From Eutreptiella sp. 'Long Island Sound 2002' (lineage: Eukaryota; Euglenozoa; Euglenophyceae; Eutreptiales; Eutreptiaceae), in NCBI GenBank assembly GCA_964036045.1, contig OZ038387.1, forward strand, positions 22,629,637 to 22,693,636: a stretch of 64,000 nucleotides of DNA, in the 5' to 3' direction. The notes under the pieces are model-generated. The model did not search any database. It worked only from the letters and a program-made list of their open reading frames with translations, and had not been told where the DNA came from. This document shows positions 52,835 to 63,239 of the stretch, piece after piece. Positions within the stretch are counted from its first letter, which is position 1. Each line of letters starts with the position of its first letter. The translations under genes were made by a program, and so were the position numbers.

Positions 52835-53102
52835 TTTCTTGGTGGGCTAAGGACGATCCCTGTCATTTCCTGGTGGTCCTGAGCTGGTTGCTGTCATTTC
52901 CTGGTGGGCTCTGGATGGTTGTTGATGGTTGCTGTTGTTTCTTGGTGGGCTCCAGATCATTGCTGATATTTCCTGGTGGGCTCTGGATGGTTGCTGTTGT
53001 TTCCTGGTGGGCTCTGGATGCTTGCTGATATTTCCTTGTAGGCCGTGGATGCTTGCTGTTATTTCCTGGTGGGCTCCAGATGGTTGCTGTTGTTTCCTGG
53101 TG
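52835..53102 (+). repeat. tttcctggtgggct minisatellite
   Basis: About seven imperfect units of roughly 36 bp built on tttcctggtgggctctggat and ggttgctgttg. Translated on the minus strand it gives a 12-residue repeat (PTRKQQQPSRAH-like), which explains the open frame there. Confidence 0.9.
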
Positions 53103-53106
53103 TGTT

Positions 53107-53430
53107 TCACCGGCATGAAGATTGCACAATAAATAAATGAAAAACAATTTTCTGTCGCACCACAGGGTTGCTAAGGCACTGTACCAGAAAATACAGCTCG
53201 AGATTGCAACTCCTAGTGGCTGTTTCACAAGCAGTACATTGATATACCGGAGCACGCAGCTGTGAACGTGCTTTACCCATCCGCTTCTTGCGATGATGCA
53301 TAAAATCTACTGCCCCGGGTCCAGTAGTTGCAGGTTGAGAAGGGCGACCTTTCCGCCTTTTCAAAGCATCCACAATCCTCAGTGGGCGGCCATCCAAGAC
53401 ACCACACTTTGTGAGTGCAGGCGCATTCAT
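53107..53430 (-). pseudogene. possible coding remnant with CxxC, unrecognised
   Basis: About 107 codons: MNAPALTKCGVLDGRPLR, KRRKGRPSQPATT, RKKRMGKARSQL, YQCTACETATRSC. Basic, with a KGRPS AT-hook-like motif and a CTAC pair, in keeping with a DNA-binding or transposase fragment. No family match. Confidence 0.3.
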
Positions 53431-54735
53431 TAGCGATAGCTCTGGCTAAAATTCTGAGATCCCCCCCCCACAGGTGTACTAAGAAGAACCCTGGGTCCCA
53501 CAGCACGAAAATTTCGCGGGGGGGAGGGGGTTGCCACTTTTCTTCACGGCAAAATTTTCCCCGCAAAATTCTCACCTCCCAAAGCCCCCCCCCCCCCTGC
53601 AGTGGTTGGCGATGTAGCCTTTGGGGGCCATGATCTCATTACAATCTGTGCTCAAACTGCAAGGTTCCACTATGCAGCAAACAGCCTTTTGGGCGGAGGG
53701 GGCGCAGGAAAGGCGTGGGGCAACTGTACAATGGTTTGTGTCTTGTTGATATGCATCAACAGAAACTCCTACCAGGTGTCACTGCATGCAATCTGACACT
53801 CAGTTCAATGAGTGGCCATCCAAAGACTTGGGGGTCTAGTCTAGTGCATGGTCAAAGCGACTAGACGCTGCAGAAATACGAGCCACCCAGAAGGCACCCC
53901 ACACTGTGAAACAGGGGACAGGGGACAGGGGGGAAGGGAGCAAGCAATAATGTGGCGGGAGCCCTCCACAAGCGCAAAATAACAAAAGAACCAATCTGAA
54001 CATCCAGGCAAGGTTGTGATGCAAATTGGGGCATAGGGTTGCACCCACAACCCTGCGGTAGTTTGCGCATTGCTGCCTGCATATCATGCTGGATCCCATT
54101 CACTGCATTTGACTGGGTATGCAACAGAATCCGATCCGGCCGATACTGGTACTACTTGTGCAAATTTGGCCCTCCTTTGAAATGAAGGCAACAGGGGGCC
54201 TGCCAAGGTAATGCAATTTGGCGTGTATCGGAGGATTCGTATTTGAATTCAGGGATAAACTTTGCACTCAGAATGTCGTACCTGCCCTGCACGAGCGTAT
54301 ATCTCGACAGGTCACCCCCAACAGAAAAGCTGGCCTGCAGTGTGCTCCCACAGACATCAACCACCAGTCAACTTTTGCAGACCATGCTACATTCCGTCTT
54401 TGGAACAGGATCAAAAAAGGGGGCGGTGTGAAAGAAGGAATATGGATGATAATGCTTGGTGGTTGGAGATGAGAGGAGATAACTGTGAAAACCTGTGGCC
54501 GAAAAAAAATTGAGTAAATGAGTTAAACTTGATGACAAAATCGTGGCAGAAAGATGTTTAAACGAAGGTGGATGTGCAAGCTAAAAATAATAGTGCCACT
54601 ACAACCAAATAACCGGGGTGAGGTTGTGATGAATATATATCAAAATGAAAAAGCAGCAGTAAGAAATGGATCAACCAATTTGGAAGTAAAATTAGCCGCC
54701 AGTGAATGCGACCAGGAAAGGGTGTGTTGCTACAA
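53431..54735. other. 3' flank of FBPase gene 4, no convincing gene
   Basis: A C12 run at 53585-53596 and short frames. The minus frame at 54152-54364 (VGGDLSRYTLVQGRYDILSA) reads protein-like but is short and isolated. The conserved 3'-flank block of genes 1-3 was not found here. Confidence 0.45.
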
Positions 54736-57700
54736 TCAAACAATCAAACGTGCAGACTGGGACTGCTTCAGTTCATCGTCAGCAAGGTTGGTGTAAAACT
54801 CCTCCAACTCCTCAATCTCATCGGAACCACCCATCATCAGCGGCACACGCTGGTGAACGTCCTTGGGTGGAAGATCCATGATGCGGGCCATCCCCGTCGT
54901 GGATTTCCCTCCAGCCTGCTCAATCAGGTACGACATCGGTGCGGCTTCGTAAAGCAGTCGCAGCTTGCCGTTCACGTTCTTGGAGTCGGCAGGATAGCCG
55001 AACACACCACCGTACAACAACGTACGGTGCACATCACCAACCATCGAACCAATGTACCGGCTGGTGTACACGCTGCCACCACGGTTGGTGCCCTTGGCAA
55101 GACTGTCGATCCATGCCTTGGTGGGCTCATCCCAGTTGTCTCGGTTGGCCTCATTGATGGAGTAGATCTTGCCACGGGGTGGCACCTTGATGTTGGGGTG
55201 TGTCAGAATGAACTCTCCAATGCTCTCGTCCAACGTGAACCCGTTCACACCATCACCAAGCGTGAACACGAAGTGCGTGGCAGACGAGTACAAGGCGTAC
55301 CCGGCAGCCACCAGGGAGTTGCCAGGCTTCAATGTGGATCGCAGGCACTGCTGCATGGCCTCGGACATGTCGGCGCCTTCCTGGAAATCGTCGGGCAGCA
55401 TGCAGTCGTCATCCTCCTCAAAGATTCCGAAAATGGTGCCCACGGGAATGCCAGCATCGACGTTGGAAGACCCATCCAGAGGATCGAACACCGAGATGTA
55501 CTTGCCTCCCTCCTCAACCAACACGTCCGACTCGTAGGACTCGTCCAGCTTGTTTTCCACGTTCACAGGCGCATCCTCCTCCTCAGAGGCAATCACTCCC
55601 ATACGGCCAGTGAACTTCAACGCCCGCTTCAACACGTCGTTGGTGATCACGTCAAGCTTCTTCTGCTCCTCTCCCTGCACGTTGATGGATCCCCCACCTC
55701 CGGCGTATCCGGTCATGCCGTCAATCGCCGATCGCTTCACCAGCTTGGAGATGGTCTTGCAGGCCGTCTGTACGGAAGCAAACACGGACTCCAGCTCAAC
55801 CAACTCGGGGTTCGCACGCGCTACCTCCAACATGAAGCGGGACAAGGTGATCCCCGTTTGGTCGCACGTCTCGGCAAACACAGGGCTCTTGATGCCCTTC
55901 ACCTTCTTCTCGGAGCTGATGGCCATCATCGCCACCGTGGTGGTGGCATCAGCAGACGCCGTTGCCAACTTCACCGTCTTACGGGCCGCCTGCGAGGCCT
56001 TCAGTTCATCGTCAGCCAGCTTCTCGTAGAACTCCTCCAACTCCTCGATCTCATCAGAGCCACCCATCATCAGCGGCACACGCTGGTGAACGTCCTTGGG
56101 TGGAAGATCCATGATGCGGGCCATCCCCGTCGTGGATTTCCCTCCAGCCTGCTCAATCAGGTACGACATCGGTGCGGCTTCGTAAAGCAGTCGCAGCTTG
56201 CCGTTCACGTTCTTGGAGTCGGCAGGATAGCCGAACACACCACCGTACAACAACGTACGGTGCACATCACCAACCATCGAACCAATGTACCGGCTGGTGT
56301 ACGCGCTGCCACCACGGTTGGTGCCCTTGGCAAGACTGTCGATCCATGCCTTGGTGGGCTCATCCCAGTTGTCTCGGTTGGCCTCATTGATGGAGTAGAT
56401 CTTGCCACGGGGTGGCACCTTGATGTTGGGGTGTGTCAGAATGAACTCTCCAATGCTCTCGTCCAACGTGAACCCGTTCACACCATCACCAAGCGTGAAC
56501 ACGAAGTGCGTGGCAGACGAGTACAAGGCGTACCCGGCAGCCACCAGGGAGTTGCCAGGCTTCAATGTGGATCGCAGGCACTGCTGCATGGCCTCGGACA
56601 TGTCGGCGCCTTCCTGGAAATCGTCGGGCAGCATGCAGTCGTCATCCTCCTCAAAGATTCCGAAAATGGTGCCCACGGGAATGCCAGCATCGACGTTGGA
56701 AGACCCATCCAGAGGATCGAACACCGAGATGTACTTGCCTCCCTCCTCAACCAACACGTCCGACTCGTAGGACTCGTCCAGCTTGTTTTCCACGTTCACA
56801 GGCGCATCCTCCTCCTCAGAGGCAATCACTCCCATACGGCCAGTGAACTTCAACGCCCGCTTCAACACGTCGTTGGTGATCACGTCAAGCTTCTTCTGCT
56901 CCTCTCCCTGCACGTTGATGGATCCCCCACCTCCGGCGTATCCGGTCATGCCGTCAATCGCCGATCGCTTCACCAGCTTGGAGATGGTCTTGCAGGCCGT
57001 CTGTACGGAAGCAAACACGGACTCCAGCTCAACCAACTCGGGGTTCGCACGCGCTACCTCCAACATGAAGCGGGACAAGGTGATCCCCGTTTGGTCGCAC
57101 GTCTCGGCAAACACAGGGCTCTTGATGCCCTTCACCTTCTTCTCGGAGCTGATGGCCATCATCGCCACCGTGGTGGTGGCATCAGCAGACGCCGTTGCCA
57201 ACTTCACCGTCTTACGGGCCGCCTGCGAGGCCTTCAGTTCATCGTCAGCCAGCTTCTCGTAGAACTCCTCCAACTCCTCGATCTCATCAGAGCCACCCAT
57301 CATCAGCGGCACACGCTGGTGAACGTCCTTGGGTGGAAGATCCATGATGCGGGCCATCCCCGTCGTGGATTTCCCTCCAGCCTGCTCAATCAGGTACGAC
57401 ATCGGTGCGGCTTCGTAAAGCAGTCGCAGCTTGCCGTTCACGTTCTTGGAGTCGGCAGGATAGCCGAACACACCACCGTACAACAACGTACGGTGCACAT
57501 CACCAACCATCGAACCAATGTACCGGCTGGTGTACACGCTGCCACCACGGTTGGTGCCCTTGGCAAGACTGTCGATCCATGCCTTGGTGGGCTCATCCCA
57601 GTTGTCTCGGTTGGCCTCATTGATGGAGTAGATCTTGCCACGGGGTGGCACCTTGATGTTGGGGTGTGTCAGAATGAACTCTCCAATGCTCTCGTCCAAC

Positions 57701-59616
57701 GTGAACCCGTTCACACCATCACCAAGCGTGAACACGAAGTGCGTGGCAGACGAGTACAAGGCGTACCCGGCAGCCACCAGGGAGTTGCCAGGCTTCAATG
57801 TGGATCGCAGGCACTGCTGCATGGCCTCGGACATGTCGGCGCCTTCCTGGAAATCGTCGGGCAGCATGCAGTCGTCATCCTCCTCAAAGATTCCGAAAAT
57901 GGTGCCCACGGGAATGCCAGCATCGACGTTGGAAGACCCATCCAGAGGATCGAACACCGAGATGTACTTGCCTCCCTCCTCAACCAACACGTCCGACTCG
58001 TAGGACTCGTCCAGCTTGTTTTCCACGTTCACAGGCGCATCCTCCTCCTCAGAGGCAATCACTCCCATACGGCCAGTGAACTTCAACGCCCGCTTCAACA
58101 CGTCGTTGGTGATCACGTCAAGCTTCTTCTGCTCCTCTCCCTGCACGTTGATGGATCCCCCACCTCCAGCGTATCCGGTCATGCCGTCAATCGCCGATCG
58201 CTTCACCAGCTTGGAGATGGTCTTGCAGGCCGTCTGTACGGAAGCAAACACGGACTCCAGCTCAACCAACTCGGGGTTCGCACGCGCTACCTCCAACATG
58301 AAGCGGGACAAGGTGATCCCCGTTTGGTCGCACGTCTCGGCAAACACAGGGCTCTTGATGCCCTTCACCTTCTTCTCGGAGCTGATGGCCATCATCGCCA
58401 CCGTGGTGGTGGCATCAGCAGACGCCGTTGCCAACTTCACCGTCTTACGGGCCGCCTGCGAGGCCTTCAGTTCATCGTCAGCCAGCTTCTCGTAGAACTC
58501 CTCCAACTCCTCGATCTCATCAGAGCCACCCATCATCAGCGGCACACGCTGGTGAACGTCCTTGGGTGGAAGATCCATGATGCGGGCCATCCCCGTCGTG
58601 GATTTCCCTCCAGCCTGCTCAATCAGGTACGACATCGGTGCGGCTTCGTAAAGCAGTCGCAGCTTGCCGTTCACGTTCTTGGAGTCGGCAGGATAGCCGA
58701 ACACACCACCGTACAACAACGTACGGTGCACATCACCAACCATCGAGCCAATGTACCGGCTGGTGTACACGCTGCCACCACGGTTGGTGCCCTTGGCAAG
58801 ACTGTCGATCCATGCCTTGGTGGGCTCATCCCAGTTGTCTCGGTTGGCCTCATTGATGGAGTAGATCTTGCCACGGGGTGGCACCTTGATGTTGGGGTGT
58901 GTCAGAATGAACTCTCCAATGCTCTCGTCCAACGTGAACCCGTTCACACCATCACCAAGCGTGAACACGAAGTGCGTGGCAGACGAGTACAAGGCGTACC
59001 CGGCAGCCACCAGGGAGTTGCCAGGCTTCAATGTGGATCGCAGGCACTGCTGCATGGCCTCGGACATGTCGGCGCCTTCCTGGAAGAAATCGTCGGGCAG
59101 CACGCAGTCGTCATCCTCCTCAAAGATCCCGAAAATGGTGCCCACGGGAATGCCAGCATCGATGTTGGAAGACCCATCCAGAGGATCGAACACCGAGATG
59201 TACTTGCCTCCCTCCTCAACCAACACGTCCGACTCGTAGGACTCGTCCAGCTTGTTTTCCACGTTCACAGGCGCATCCTCCTCCTCAGAGGCAATCACTC
59301 CCATACGGCCAGTGAACTTCAACGCCCGCTTCAACACGTCGTTGGTGATCACGTCAAGCTTCTTCTGCTCCTCTCCCTGCACGTTGATGGATCCCCCACC
59401 TCCGGCGTATCCGGTCATGCCGTCAATTGCCGATCGCTTCACCAGCTTGGAAATGGTCTTGCAGGCCGTCTGTACGGAAGAAAACACAGACTCCAGCTCA
59501 ACCAACTCGGGGTTCGCACGCGCTACCTCCAACATGAAGCGGGACAAGGTGATCCCCGTTTGGTCGCACGTCTCGGCAAACACAGGGCTCTTGATGCCCT
59601 TCACCTTCTTCTCGGA
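54736..59616 (-). repeat. tandem 1233/1236-bp FBPase coding repeat, 4 units
   Basis: Head-to-tail in-frame units; periods 1236, 1233, 1233 bp. Units 2, 3 and 4 share the short acidic loop (DDFQEG). Confidence 0.95.
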
Positions 59617-60147
59617 GGTTACAGCCATCATGGCATACGAGGTACGCGCATCAGCCAGCCCCGTCGACAACTTCACGCTTCTGGCGGCGGTTTGAGGGAC
59701 CACCACGGCCTGCAGTGGTCCTGGGACTGCAAGAGATCGGACCTGTGGCTGCTTGAAGTAGTTGTAGATCACGCTGCCCACAAGCAGAACAACCGCACTG
59801 GCAGCCAAAGGCAGGGACAAGCCGGACACAGGGGCCTGTTTCATCTGCAAAACTTCCACAGGGATGCCAGCACCAGCGCTGACGGCTGCAGGTGCGACAT
59901 GGTTGACTCGGGCCCCGGAATAGACTGTGGGCATCCGGCCGTAAACAGCCTGATTCGTTGTCGTGGTTGCTGTCGAAGCAACAGGCTGGGCAACAGTAGA
60001 GTAGAGGGAACTGGCAGGCGCCGCGGTGGTGGCTGCAATGAGTGCGCCTGCAAACATACCGACAGAGACGGCAGCCACCCAATTGGCCCAGGGCCGGGAA
60101 CCTTCCCGGGTGTCCACTGGAAGCAACCTTTGAGATGCAGACGCCAT
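54736..60147 (-). CDS. plastid fructose-1,6-bisphosphatase polyprotein, four domains (gene 4)
   Basis: 1803 residues: complete presequence, then four FBPase domains, U1 59616-58381 (1236 bp), U2 58380-57148, U3 57147-55915 (1233 bp each), U4 55914-54736. U1 carries IFEEDDDCVLPDDFFQEG and SSNIDAG; U2-U4 carry DDDCMLPDDFQEG and SSNVDAG, one residue shorter in the redox loop. U1 has VFSSVQ like the first unit of gene 1, and the two genes share 22 bp before the ATG, so genes 1 and 4 have related 5' ends even though the later units follow the gene 2 type. All catalytic motifs and the two loop cysteines are present. Stop codon TGA, followed in frame by TTG and TAG. The tail is FYTNLADDELKQSQSARLIV. 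Confidence 0.93.
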   Translation of the reverse strand: MASASQRLLPVDTREGSRPWANWVAAVSVGMFAGALIAATTAAPASSLYSTVAQPVASTATTTTNQAVYGRMPTVYSGARVNHVAPAAVSAGAGIPVEVLQMKQAPVSGLSLPLAASAVVLLVGSVIYNYFKQPQVRSLAVPGPLQAVVVPQTAARSVKLSTGLADARTSYAMMAVTSEKKVKGIKSPVFAETCDQTGITLSRFMLEVARANPELVELESVFSSVQTACKTISKLVKRSAIDGMTGYAGGGGSINVQGEEQKKLDVITNDVLKRALKFTGRMGVIASEEEDAPVNVENKLDESYESDVLVEEGGKYISVFDPLDGSSNIDAGIPVGTIFGIFEEDDDCVLPDDFFQEGADMSEAMQQCLRSTLKPGNSLVAAGYALYSSATHFVFTLGDGVNGFTLDESIGEFILTHPNIKVPPRGKIYSINEANRDNWDEPTKAWIDSLAKGTNRGGSVYTSRYIGSMVGDVHRTLLYGGVFGYPADSKNVNGKLRLLYEAAPMSYLIEQAGGKSTTGMARIMDLPPKDVHQRVPLMMGGSDEIEELEEFYEKLADDELKASQAARKTVKLATASADATTTVAMMAISSEKKVKGIKSPVFAETCDQTGITLSRFMLEVARANPELVELESVFASVQTACKTISKLVKRSAIDGMTGYAGGGGSINVQGEEQKKLDVITNDVLKRALKFTGRMGVIASEEEDAPVNVENKLDESYESDVLVEEGGKYISVFDPLDGSSNVDAGIPVGTIFGIFEEDDDCMLPDDFQEGADMSEAMQQCLRSTLKPGNSLVAAGYALYSSATHFVFTLGDGVNGFTLDESIGEFILTHPNIKVPPRGKIYSINEANRDNWDEPTKAWIDSLAKGTNRGGSVYTSRYIGSMVGDVHRTLLYGGVFGYPADSKNVNGKLRLLYEAAPMSYLIEQAGGKSTTGMARIMDLPPKDVHQRVPLMMGGSDEIEELEEFYEKLADDELKASQAARKTVKLATASADATTTVAMMAISSEKKVKGIKSPVFAETCDQTGITLSRFMLEVARANPELVELESVFASVQTACKTISKLVKRSAIDGMTGYAGGGGSINVQGEEQKKLDVITNDVLKRALKFTGRMGVIASEEEDAPVNVENKLDESYESDVLVEEGGKYISVFDPLDGSSNVDAGIPVGTIFGIFEEDDDCMLPDDFQEGADMSEAMQQCLRSTLKPGNSLVAAGYALYSSATHFVFTLGDGVNGFTLDESIGEFILTHPNIKVPPRGKIYSINEANRDNWDEPTKAWIDSLAKGTNRGGSAYTSRYIGSMVGDVHRTLLYGGVFGYPADSKNVNGKLRLLYEAAPMSYLIEQAGGKSTTGMARIMDLPPKDVHQRVPLMMGGSDEIEELEEFYEKLADDELKASQAARKTVKLATASADATTTVAMMAISSEKKVKGIKSPVFAETCDQTGITLSRFMLEVARANPELVELESVFASVQTACKTISKLVKRSAIDGMTGYAGGGGSINVQGEEQKKLDVITNDVLKRALKFTGRMGVIASEEEDAPVNVENKLDESYESDVLVEEGGKYISVFDPLDGSSNVDAGIPVGTIFGIFEEDDDCMLPDDFQEGADMSEAMQQCLRSTLKPGNSLVAAGYALYSSATHFVFTLGDGVNGFTLDESIGEFILTHPNIKVPPRGKIYSINEANRDNWDEPTKAWIDSLAKGTNRGGSVYTSRYIGSMVGDVHRTLLYGGVFGYPADSKNVNGKLRLLYEAAPMSYLIEQAGGKSTTGMARIMDLPPKDVHQRVPLMMGGSDEIEELEEFYTNLADDELKQSQSARLIV

Positions 60148-60169
60148 GGCAGAAGCTACTGGAGACTGT
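60148..60169 (-). promoter_or_regulatory. possible splice acceptor just before the gene 4 start
   Basis: On the minus strand, gattttgtttcacag precedes tctccagtagcttctgcc and the ATG: a pyrimidine-leaning stretch ending in AG, exactly where similarity to gene 1 starts. Confidence 0.45.
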
Positions 60170-60914
60170 GAAACAAAATCATTGCATGGTGTTTACGATA
60201 CTGAACTCACATTTACAAGGTTTCCTGTACCCAGTGATATTTGGGTCCCTCTTCCCCACCCACTCTCCTGCTCTCCTGCTCTTTTGCTGTCTCCTGTTTC
60301 GGTTCCTTGTTCTGACACTGTTTTTTTGGACGCTCCCGGGAAGAGTCTCCTGCAGTGATCTGCCCAACAAATACACCAGCCCATGTGGCATTGGCAAACC
60401 CTGGGATCGGCGCCCAGAGCAACCCACCATGTGCTGCACGGGTTGCCAACGCTGGTTTCTTTGGTGTGGCAGACAGCATGGTCAGACTGGCAATGAACGG
60501 GCCAAAATGTTGGCTGTCGATGGGAGGCATTGGCACCACCTGTGGGGAGAACTGCGGCATAGGGCCATCAGTTCGCCAACTGTCAGTGGCAGGGGACAGA
60601 GACGTGTTCAGAAAATCATGGGGACTCGTTTTTCCATTTGCGTCCATCCACATCATGGAGGGTGTTTCAGTCGAGTTCTGAACTCTGACACCTGCGGTAT
60701 GAACAGGGATATCTGGATGGGGGTTTCCACAAAGGTTTCGCAACTGTGCCTGTTGGTACTCCCAGGTGTACACACTTGTTTGGGTTTTCAGGAGGCAATT
60801 GTCTACATTGCCTATCAACAGCCGGTGGGGAATAGTGTTTCATAAGCAGGGCGGCCCGTAACAGGAAAAAAAAAAGTGTTCCGTTGCACTGTTTTCCCAA
60901 AAATGCCCGCGGGC
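60170..60914. other. upstream region of gene 4, no gene seen
   Basis: Overlapping frames on both strands (60213-60818 minus, 60355-60681 plus) have no recognisable domain. It may hold the promoter of gene 4; no core element is recognisable. Confidence 0.45.
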
Positions 60915-61382
60915 ACACCATGTGTTGGCGGCGGGCGGTTGGCGGTTGGCGGTTGGCGGTTGGCGGTTGGCGGCGGTTGGTGGCGGTTGGTGGTGGTTGG
61001 CGGCGGTTGGTGGTTGGGGATTGGTGGTTGATGGCGGTTGGCAGTGGTTGGCGGTTGGCGGTTGGTTGCCACTGGCGGTTGGCGGTTGGCGGTTGGCGGC
61101 GGTTGGTGGCGGTTGGTGGTGGTTGGCGGCGGTTGGTGGTTGGGGATTGGTGGTTGATGGCGGTTGGCAGTGGTTGGCGGTTGGCGGTTGGTTGCCACTG
61201 GCGGTTGGCGGTTGGCGGTTGGCGGCGGTTGGTGGCGGTTGGTGGTGGTTGGCGGCGGTTGGTGGTTGGGGATTGGTGGTTGATGGCGGTTGGCAGTGGT
61301 TGGCGGTTGATTGCCACTGGCGGTTGGCGGTTGGCGGCGGTCGGCGGTTGGTGGCGGTTGGTGGCTGGCGGTTGATGGTCCC
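60915..61382 (+). repeat. GGCGGTT minisatellite with 126-bp higher-order period
   Basis: Built from ggcggtt, ggtggtt and related 7-mers. The landmark ttgccactggcgg recurs at 61066, 61192 and 61311, giving periods of 126 (18 x 7) and 119 (17 x 7) bp. The G-rich strand is plus throughout. It is followed by gatggtcccttggccaag and the element at 61386. Confidence 0.95.
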
Positions 61383-61385
61383 TTG

Positions 61386-62085
61386 GCCAAGTTGTTGCAC
61401 TGCGTGGGCACTGCGTGCACCTGGGAAACTCACCCAAGATCACCTGCCACCTGTCTGCTAGCACAGCAAAGCAGCAAAGCCCACAAGACAACAACCAACA
61501 CATGAAGTGGCACATGGGGCCAAGGGCCATACGAGGGGTAGCGCACCTGGCGCCGAATACAAAACTGGGTGAGCTACAACAAGATGCGAATTTGTGAAGG
61601 GTAGTCCCATTGCCCCTCCAAATATTGCGATGGCCATTGTACACACGGGATCTTAACAGTAATGTACACCACGGAAACGAACTCTGGGTCCAACAGTATC
61701 TCAGCCCAACAACAACTTTCGCCCCACACCAACCGGTACCTCGTGCCGGGGCTGAGCTTCAAGGGTGGGATCTTCAAAGAGCAACAATCGACATTTCTTA
61801 CGCACCTTGTCTTGCCCAATCTAGCGCGGATGTTCAATGGACAACAACAAACGACATTTCTTACTCAAGAGTAGCACGGATCAAGCCCAAAATCCCTAGA
61901 CGATGGGCCACCGGGGTAGGAACTGTGGGTGCTTGGTAGGCCAGAAGGCCGAATCTCCGCGCCGCGCACGCGCCGCGCACGTGCCGCGTCAGGTGCTCCC
62001 CCAAGGGGCCAATACCAGGGTTCGAGTATTTGCCGACATACAAAACTTTGCACTACGTGTGCACTGCGTGCACACCATTCCCCTT
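61386..62085 (+). mobile_element. GCACTGCG-bounded element, copy 2 (core inverted relative to copy 1)
   Basis: Left flank 61386-61520, core 61521-61958, right flank to tandem gcactgcgtgcacacc near 62075. Flanks match copy 1 (43521-44225) in the same orientation; the core matches in reverse complement (ccaagggccatacgagggg at the left here, ggagattcggcc at the left in copy 1). Confidence 0.75.
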
Positions 62086-63239
62086 GGGGCGGTCCCGAAG
62101 GGCGTTCCTTAACAAGAAAAAACTAGTTCCTTAAGGACCCTCCTGTTCATAGGTGTCCCTCTGCTCACAGATGCTGCTTCTGCCCCTCAGCGCCCCTTCT
62201 GACGCCGGCATGCTTCACATTCAGGGATTCCCTTGACATTAAAGCTCACCACCACTGATGTGGGAAATGCAACACAAGACCAGAGGGGTGCTACGAAAGG
62301 TGAAGTGTGGACCCGCCACGTTGCTCCAGCCACCCTGCCTTGGTATGTTAGTTCTCAAACATGTATGTATGTATGTATTACTTCGTGCCAGGCTGTGTTC
62401 ACCGGTCCTTGAAACCTCCCTTGCTGGGGTCAGAGCAATGCCTAGTTGATTCATCCCATCATCATACTCTGTTGTATTTCTCGACGATACAACGTAGTCT
62501 GTAGGATCTGGAATCTGTGGGAGCTAAGATGTGGGTCGTGGTGTCTCTAACTCCCTGTGACCTACCCCACCCAACACATGACACGAAGCTCCTGAGGGAA
62601 GGAACACGTAGCTGAATGGGGCCAAGTTTAAGCAAATGCAACTCTGCGCTTAGAGAGCAGTGGCATGTGGCCCACCATGCATTAACTGTGTTATTAGCTT
62701 TTATAAAACCCACTGGGCATGTTGGCGTCAGTTGGGATACATTCAAACATTCCGGGGTTGTGTGTGTGGTGGGTGGGGGGTGTGCCCTTTCGCTACGCCG
62801 CCGCCATGATTGGTAGCCCACCATGGCAGACACAAAAAGCAAACACTCAAGGCCCGGAGGCTCCCACTTGAGGGGGGTGAGAGTAGGGATGTGGCTATTT
62901 GAGGGTTTTTTGAATTCCCCACAAAATTCTGAGCATTCTCAATGGGGGCAAAAAACTGTTCCCCATTCACAATGTGTGGACCACAGCGTTCTTTTATTGA
63001 AATAAAACAAACTTTGGGCCATCCAATTGCTAGCTCATTATTTAGGCACACAAGTGGATGGTACCTGAAAGGCAACCAACGGTGGTTGGAGGGCAACCAA
63101 TGTTAAGAATGAATGACGGCAGTTGGAGGGCAACCAACATCGGTTAGACACTGACCTACAACACCTACAACACCTACAACATTTGGAGGTCGTCATCTTT
63201 CTTACCAAAAACAAGAAAAAAGAAATTTTTGTCCACTAA
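62086..63239. other. spacer, no gene seen
   Basis: Begins with ttccttaac and ccttaaggac blocks like those at 32890-32935. Contains a short (tatg)n run at 62359-62375 and a repeated gagggcaacca motif at 63090-63145. Confidence 0.5.

Noticed and set aside
52835-53102. CRISPR-like array of regular repeats
   Set aside because: Imperfect head-to-tail minisatellite without distinct spacers, in a eukaryotic context.
60915-61382. Long Gln/Pro/Asn-rich frames on both strands
   Set aside because: Products of a 7-bp minisatellite read in several frames.
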